A stretch of DNA of 64,000 nt. Origin: Chimonanthus salicifolius. Its lineage: Eukaryota; Streptophyta; Magnoliopsida; Laurales; Calycanthaceae. How positions within the stretch are numbered: the stretch's first letter is position 1; every line of letters begins with the position of its first letter. The notes under the pieces are model-generated. The model did not search any database and was not told the DNA's origin. It worked only from the letters and a program-made list of their open reading frames with translations. The translations under genes and the position numbers were made by a program. This document shows, in pieces, positions 58,601 to 64,000 of this stretch. The stretch covers positions 36,209,708 to 36,273,707 of the forward strand of contig CM023532.1 of assembly GCA_013350335.1 (NCBI GenBank). The letters are read 5' to 3'.

Positions 58601-59463
58601 TTCAACCCAATCAATTCCAGGATCAAATTTAGAGTCTGTTAGCTTTACCATTTTGTATAAAAATTATGAGATCTAATCATATTAGTTAATATAAAGCTGT
58701 AATCTATTCAAGCCATTTGAAAAACATTAAAAAATACAGAAGTTCTTTATCATCGAATCGAATCCATCATAAAACATAGAACAAGAGGGTCTACCAAAAC
58801 ACCCTTAAATTATCAAATCAGATTGGATTCAAGTTGAGCCAAATAACTCAAATTTATGATATTTTACGAGTTTAGAAAGAATGTGTTCGACTTTAATTAA
58901 GTTCATGCTGTCTTGTAATGTTTTTGTTGGCCTTTATATGAGCGCTATCTTTTTCTGATTTCATGCTTGTATTTTTGACCCGTCTCTTTTCTTTTTGTAC
59001 CCTCCTTCTGTTAATATATGTATCATTTTAAAAAAAATGTCAATAAAATATTTATATTATTTTTATTAAATTAATATACCAGGTTCTTTCAGTGTCAAGG
59101 CAAAACCCAGAAGCTTAAACTTTTGATCCGTAAAAACTAAATAAAATCATAATTATGCTAATTAACAAGTTAATATTCAAAACCTACTTTATGATCAGAG
59201 GTAAAACTCCATTATTTCACCATGAAATACACACAATACACACCAACGTCTGGCTGCAGAAGCCTACAACAGTACGACCATCATATATTATTTTCGGGAT
59301 TTACCAGTTGGAGTAGTGGAGAAGAAGAGAAGATGTAGAATCACAGAGGCGGTACTAGAAATCGGTTCAAAATTCATATTTTGATCGGAGATTAGACCAA
59401 AAAAATTAACCTTTATTTTGAATTTTGGCCGAAATGTATGGCTGATTGCTAGCCACTGCACAA
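55630..59463. other. Intergenic; one GC-rich pocket, no gene supported
   Basis: The GC-richer pocket 55920-56340 has an open minus-strand frame (55831-56208; an internal ATG gives MTDLEQAVTKLRVMHSITV and an acidic stretch) and an overlapping plus-strand frame without an ATG. Either could be an exon or a captured gene fragment; I recognise no domain. A CCCGACC-type MITE scrap begins near 56337 (ATGAAACTTGG) and resembles 62636-62760. The rest is AT-rich; 58880-59040 may be a LINE 3' end. Confidence 0.25.
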
Positions 59464-59799
59464 TCAGGGATGACCCCAACCACCTCTATCAGGACCTCCA
59501 GCACTATCTGGATGCCGGGGTACATCTCCAAGCATTCTACCGCCATGTTCAGAATTACCCAACTGAAACTCGTCACCAGCTCCGCCGTCATACCCGTCGA
59601 CGGCTCTGCTAAAAGAACCCATTTTCCTGGTCCTCAGCGACTTCTCGTGATTTATGAGTCCAGTTACATCATCTTCTCTTACACCCAATTCCTCTTTTGC
59701 AACAGATGTTACTGCAACAGCAAGAAGAAAGCAAGAAAGCAGAAGCAGTAGAGGAAGCAGAAGGGCGGCGCTGCGGACTGAACGCGCCATTTTGTTCAT
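59464..59799 (-). CDS. Small secreted-peptide precursor, 111 residues
   Basis: ATG at 59799, with a second in-frame ATG at 59790 (MARSVRS). Residues 9-31 are a strong hydrophobic signal peptide (SAALLLPLLLLLSCFLLAVA). The rest is charged and glycine-rich, has no cysteine, and ends GGRMLGDVPRHPDSAGGPDR, GGWGHP. The C-terminal GGPDRGGWGH loosely resembles the SGPSxxGxGH core of PIP-type peptides (Gly, Pro, Gly, Gly and His in register), but the match is weak. A minus-strand TATAAAAA at 59892-59899 is well placed about 95 bp upstream. A homologue lies at 46791-46985, on the other side of the receptor kinase. Possible extracellular signal; function and processing are inference. Alternative: an unrelated small secreted protein. 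Confidence 0.55.
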   Translation of the reverse strand: MNKMARSVRSAALLLPLLLLLSCFLLAVAVTSVAKEELGVREDDVTGLINHEKSLRTRKMGSFSRAVDGYDGGAGDEFQLGNSEHGGRMLGDVPRHPDSAGGPDRGGWGHP

Positions 59800-59891
59800 A
59801 GTGAAGACGGGATTGGGTTGGTGGGAGGGTTCTCTCTTTTAAGAAGAGAAGGTATTTTGGTTGATTGATCACCCCCGAGGATTGGAATGGG

Positions 59892-59899
59892 TTTTTATA
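59892..59899 (-). promoter_or_regulatory. TATA box of the peptide-precursor gene
   Basis: TATAAAAA on the minus strand (context TTTATAAAAACCC), predicting a start near 59865 and a short leader. Confidence 0.55.
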
Positions 59900-60040
59900 A
59901 AGAATAAGTAGTGTCTTTTTTTTTTTTATGTTTGTGTCTGAACATTTTAATATATGATTAATAACAGAGACGTTTTTTATTATCTATTTTTAAAGCCAAA
60001 TCTTATTTAGAAGGGTAATTTAGGACTTCATCATCAAGAA

Positions 60041-60281
60041 TTAATTAAAACCTAAGTAGAAAACATCAACGACTTTGAATTTTTGACTCCCTTAACAGAG
60101 TTCCTTTAGATGAAAAACATTGATGAAGCCAAATAGTTATAATGTTCAATAATTAATGATTTAGAAAATAAACATTGACTATAAGAATGGGTAACCAGAT
60201 AAAGAACTTGTATTGTGGTTAATGGTCCAACGTATCCCAATTAAAGCCACCACTTAAAATCTAAAGGAGGTTGGCAATTAA
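60041..60281 (+). repeat. Inverted duplication, left arm
   Basis: Matches the reverse complement of 63416-63630 closely (ATCAACGACTTTGAATTTTT, GACTCCCTTAACAGAGTTCC, AACTTGTATTGTGG, GGAGGTTGGCAATTAA). It lies about 150 bp upstream of the peptide gene's TATA box. Confidence 0.75.
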
Positions 60282-61355
60282 GTCCTTCTATATTTGTGTA
60301 TTCTTTTTCTTGTCTCTTTTCCTAATTACGGAATTCTAATTTTCCATTGATTAATTTTTTTTTAATGAAACAGTTTTCAATGAGAGAGGCCCTTAAACCA
60401 TTTTTTTTCCAAACTTATAGTCTCTGATTCCTTTCACAAAATTGAATTAAATGACTAAACTAATTTATTTTCATAGGACTCTAGGGTAGGTTTCAATGAA
60501 TACGGCATGATGCCATGGATTGTTTGTAAGAAAATTAATTGAGCTAGTGTTTCCAATGGAAGATGAACTGTATCATATTATTATCTAAAAATAGAGAAAA
60601 TTTATAAAAATTATTTAAAAATAGAAAAAGAGATTTTATTATTAAATTTGATGATTTTCAAATGATATGACTGAAACTCTTTCATGTTAGTATCTGAAAA
60701 TAATAATAAAAAGTATAAATTAAAAGAAAAATTATTCAATTATAAAGTTTTGACTAACTTCCCCCTCCCCTCCCCCACCCGCCAAAAGTGTGTCTCATTT
60801 GATAGCAAGTTCATCAGTTCCCCGACAACTTGGTCAAGTAATTCATAAATTTTGGTGCTATAAAAGTTTGCTTGATTCTTTGCACGTGTTAGAATTAGTT
60901 GTACCTTGCATGGAAAATTTCAACTGTCAACCACTTCATCCATGACCGTTACAATGAGCCTCCTACCATACAAACAAAGAGTCGTTGATGGGCTCACAGC
61001 CAATAGAAAGGGTGTAATTTGAGCTGAGTCTAATTCAAACTCATAGAAAAATCTTAAAAAGTTGAGTTTGAGTGGACTCATGTTTGGGTCAGGTTCATTT
61101 TTAGGCCAAAATTATCAAGCTCAATTTGGAATTCAGCTCGGATTCAAGTCCAGCACATAAAAGTCTGACTTTGACTCGAAAACTTAAAGTCGAATTATAT
61201 TTATATAATATATAATTTTTATTTTATATGATAATAAAAAAATTCTTTTAAGTCTAAAGAAATCTGAGGCCATAGTTACATTTTGGTTTTGAATTTGGAT
61301 ACGGACTCTACATATACAGATTTGAGTTGGACTTGAGTTGGACTAGTTCGAGTCA
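60282..61355. other. Intergenic, no gene seen
   Basis: AT-rich. A short CCCCTCCCC stretch near 60764-60780. Nothing coding. Confidence 0.45.
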
Positions 61356-61825
61356 GGGGTCTGAAATTAGGTGAGGCCGAGATACTCGGTTCCACAATCT
61401 TGGCTGATATTATTCTTTCTCTCTCTCTTTTTTGACCAAATCTCGATTGATATTCGAGTTAACTTGGACCTGGACTCTTGCAATTAGGGGTAACAATATC
61501 GTTCCGACCGAGATATCAGTCAATATCTTGGCGATACGATTCTCTTTTATTTTTTATTTTTTCAAAATATCAGGTATTTTTTATTTTTCTGAATTAAAAA
61601 AATTGAAAGAAGGCTAATGTTTTTTTTTAAAAAAAATGGAAATAATGGCTGATATCTGAGCCGAAATTTGGCCGATATTGGCCAATATCGCCGGGCCCAA
61701 GAACGAATCAATTTTTTTTTAAAAAAAAAAACCACCGATATTTAATGATATCGGTCTCTCAGCGATACCGGTCGAGATCATCTATGTACGGCTGATACGA
61801 TATGTATCGATCGAAATTATAACCC
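61356..61825. mobile_element. ATCGGCCGAT-family remnants, probably nested
   Basis: Two AGGGGT starts (CAGGGGTCTGAAATT at 61356; AGGGGTAACAATATCG at 61488), a GAAATTATAACCCTC end near 61822, and many ATATCGGCC-like units between. Suggests one copy next to or inside another. Confidence 0.45.
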
Positions 61826-62134
61826 TCGCTTCCAATTCAAATCCTTTAGCATATATGGACACCTTTGATCTAATTTTTTTTTCGATACATGGTGATACCT
61901 GCTAAATTCAAGGGAACAATGATGCCTTAAAGAGTTTTAAAAAGACCCTAATCAGGCTTGGTTCACAGACCTACGTATGATGGGTTTTTATCCAATTTAT
62001 GAATTCATTCAACTTTGTTGATGATACATTCTTTTTTTTTTTTTTAATTTTAAATTGATCCGACCCAGTTCAATCCAAAATAAATATGGATCAATTTACA
62101 AGAGATTCTAAATCAATTTGATTGAACTCACCGT
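61826..62134. other. Intergenic, no gene seen
   Basis: AT-rich with a T run near 62034-62045. Confidence 0.4.
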
Positions 62135-62345
62135 CCAAAGCAAGGCAGCCTTGATGGGGACATACAATGACATCGAATAAAAAAAAAATTACTCAGCAAG
62201 AAATGTGATTTGCTTGACATTTTCAACCATATCTCGGCAGCCATCTTAGCTTGACTTGCATCTTGATTAAGATGGACAAGAGCATGACTTTCACTTCTCT
62301 CTGAATTTACACCAACTCAGGCAAACCTCGAGCATTTGAAAATGT
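62135..62345 (+). repeat. Partial copy of the receptor kinase 5' flank
   Basis: Matches 52050-52263 in order (AGCAAGAAATGTGA against AGCAACAAATGTGA; TTGACTTGCATCTTGATTAA against TTGACTTGCATTCTGATTAA; GGACAAGAGCATGAC against GGCAAGAGCATGAC). The similarity stops before the kinase ATG; no LRR sequence follows. Confidence 0.65.
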
Positions 62346-62640
62346 GATACCCCTACCCACCAATGTGGGAAAAAGTCCCACATCGGTGGGGGAGAGAAAA
62401 AAATTGGGGGATATAAGTGGTGTAGCCCCCTTTGACCATGTGTGAGGCCTTTTGGGCCGGGCCAAGTGGGATCGGGTCCAAAAACAAAACTGTGCGGGTT
62501 TAAGCTGTGTGCGAGATCCAAAGCGAACAATAGAACAATATCAAACTGAGTCAAACCCTAAAGAAAATTTCAAGATGGCAGGAGCGACGGCTCTCGATAC
62601 AATTGTTCATCTCTCCTTCACAAAACGATTACATTTGGGG
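62346..62640 (+). mobile_element. Possible TRIM/LTR fragment
   Basis: Contains GGGAAAAAGTCCCACATCGG, a TATA-like GGGATATAAGTGG and a CCAAAGCGAACAATAGAACA stretch, motifs typical of small plant LTR elements. Ends not defined. Short frames inside are not credible genes. Confidence 0.35.
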
Positions 62641-63136
62641 TGAAACTTGGGTCGGATTTTAACCCGACTGCATGACCCGACCAAAGAAATCAATGGGTTT
62701 GGATTATGTATTTGTATATTTCGAGTCGGATCGGATTAGGAGAAAAGAACCTCTTTTTAAGATTAACTTAATTCGTAATAACGAAAATATTGGACTTTGT
62801 TTCACATTGAGTAAAAATGTTTCCTTTGTTAAATTTCAATTAGTTTCACAAAGAAAGAAAAGGGATAGAGTTTACTTAGTTTCCTTTTACTTGTTTTTAT
62901 TGCCAATGAATAATTTTAGAAATAGACTTTTATCCTATAAATCAAGATGGTTTTTGGGAAGACACATGAAATTTATGGAATAACCTTTGCGATGGACCCA
63001 CCAGGGGTGTTCATTTGTTTGAACTTGGCCTATGACCAGCATGAAACTCGAATTAAATAAATGTGATTGAACAAGATTTTTGACCGTCAGACCAATTCTC
63101 TCATATTAAACGCGAAATTTGACAATATTATCGGTA
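62641..63136. other. Intergenic, MITE scraps, no gene
   Basis: 62636-62760 resembles the CCCGACC-rich sequence at 56337-56460 (GTGAAACTTGG, CTGCATGACCCGA, TTGTATATTTCGA). The 103-residue frame at 62672-62983 reads through this repeat. Confidence 0.4.
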
Positions 63137-63284
63137 AGTCTTCTACTCATAATTCTTTTTCAATTTATACAATAAATTGCGAATGATACGATCCATGCTA
63201 TCACAAACTTAGTCTTCTACTCATAATTCTTTTTCAATTTATACAATAAATTGCGAATAATACGATCCATGCTATCACAAACTT
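63137..63284. repeat. 74-bp tandem duplication
   Basis: AGTCTTCTACTCATAATTCT recurs at 63137 and 63211; the two 74-bp units differ by about one base (GAATGATACG against GAATAATACG), so the duplication is recent. Confidence 0.9.
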
Positions 63285-63415
63285 GAGATTAATTACCAGG
63301 GCACCACATAGACTCTGCCCTTGATTAACAGGCTTCAAGATGCATTCCACCTTTAATTAGCAGATTAATTAGTCATGATTCAAACACCTTATGATAATCC
63401 TAAATCATGTGGAAT

Positions 63416-63630
63416 TAATTGCCAACCTCCTTCAGAGACCACAATACAAGTTCTTTGTCTGGTTAGCCATTCTTATAGTCAATGTTTATTTTCTAAATCA
63501 TTAAATTATTGAACATTAATAAGTATTTCCTTCAGTCTCCAGTTTGAGGAAGTGTTTTTCATCTAAAGGAACTCTGTTAAGGGAGTCAAAAATTCAAAGT
63601 CGTTGATGTTTTATTTAGGTTTTAATTAAT
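63416..63630 (-). repeat. Inverted duplication, right arm
   Basis: Reverse-complement partner of 60041-60281, lacking a few short indels (an extra CTCCAGTTTGAGGAAG block here). Confidence 0.75.
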
Positions 63631-64000
63631 TCAAAGTCAAAAACATCGTTCTCTCTTATTAATTAAATTTGTATGGTCTACATGCATGTTCAAAATGAGA
63701 CTTATTTATCACTTGGGCTTCCTTTTGGTATGATTTATTTAATTGATTTTGTAATGATGGATAAGAAATATTTTAATGTTTATTTAGGCTGTTGTGCTAT
63801 GTTAAATTTCGATTTGAAAATTTGAGTCAGATCAAGGATTTCAACCCTAGAAATCTTAATAAAAAATCAACTCGCATTCCTCTCAACCAAGGAAAGAAAG
63901 ATGGTACTAATTTCTACATGATAACTTTGACTGAGTCAAATTTTACCAAAAAACTTAGGTGTTCAATCAAAAGCAAACCGAACATGGAACTTTTATTTTG
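63631..64000. other. Intergenic right edge, no gene seen
   Basis: AT-rich; nothing supported before the window ends. Confidence 0.5.

Noticed and set aside
59464..59799. Assignment of the peptide precursor to the PIP, CEP, PSY or CLE family
   Set aside because: Only a loose GxGH-like tail resembles PIPs; there is no DY sulfation motif, no RxVPxGPxP core and no full SGPS core, so no family name is given.

Overview
The window is nuclear DNA of a flowering plant. It is AT-rich and gene-poor, dense in plant-type non-autonomous transposons (hAT-like and Stowaway-like MITEs, TRIM elements, tRNA-derived SINEs, solo LTRs), and its few genes belong to plant families: secreted glycine-rich wall proteins, an intronless cytosolic sulfotransferase, a leucine-rich-repeat receptor kinase with the single late kinase-domain intron typical of its clade, and short secreted-peptide precursors. 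Neither codon use nor any gene identifies the species; it does not look like a grass, but that is an impression only. Several raw reading frames here begin at TTG or GTG, so I chose ATG starts from the sequence.

Layout. 0-15.7 kb: almost only repeats, with one small conserved plant gene (7989-8363, minus). 15.7-28.6 kb: a tandem duplication carrying two secreted glycine-rich protein genes (392 and 1078 residues). A 3.1-kb solo LTR sits in the first copy, and its empty target site survives in the second. 30.1-30.6 kb: a third, gene-less copy of the glycine-rich gene's upstream flank. 33.4-34.6 kb: a third, unrelated glycine-rich gene (minus). 36.6-44.4 kb: a tandem sulfotransferase pair. The first copy is a pseudogene (deletions, frameshift, 1.35-kb hAT-like insertion in the coding region); the second is intact. 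46.5-47.1 kb: a broken small secreted-peptide gene with a TRIM LTR two bases upstream of its ATG. 52.3-55.6 kb: an apparently intact MIK2-type LRR receptor kinase. 59.5-59.9 kb: an intact-looking small secreted-peptide gene. 60-64 kb: a short inverted duplication, a partial copy of the kinase gene's 5' flank, and more MITEs.

The strongest story is structural. Pairs of duplicated segments act as internal before/after controls, so several insertions can be delimited to the base with their target-site duplications: the 3.1-kb solo LTR (AGACT), a 347-bp solo LTR (CTTGT), a 1349-bp hAT-like element (GTTCTACC), and members of a compact MITE family made largely of ATCGGCCGAT palindromes (one with a perfect 8-bp duplication, ATTCCAAC). 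The functional candidates (wall proteins, a sulfotransferase, a receptor kinase, secreted peptides) are consistent with cell-wall and signalling roles, but nothing in the sequence shows that they work together. I found no clearly new biological system. The least explained items are the 1078-residue glycine/lysine repeat protein, the secreted-peptide pair flanking the receptor kinase, and the palindromic MITE family.
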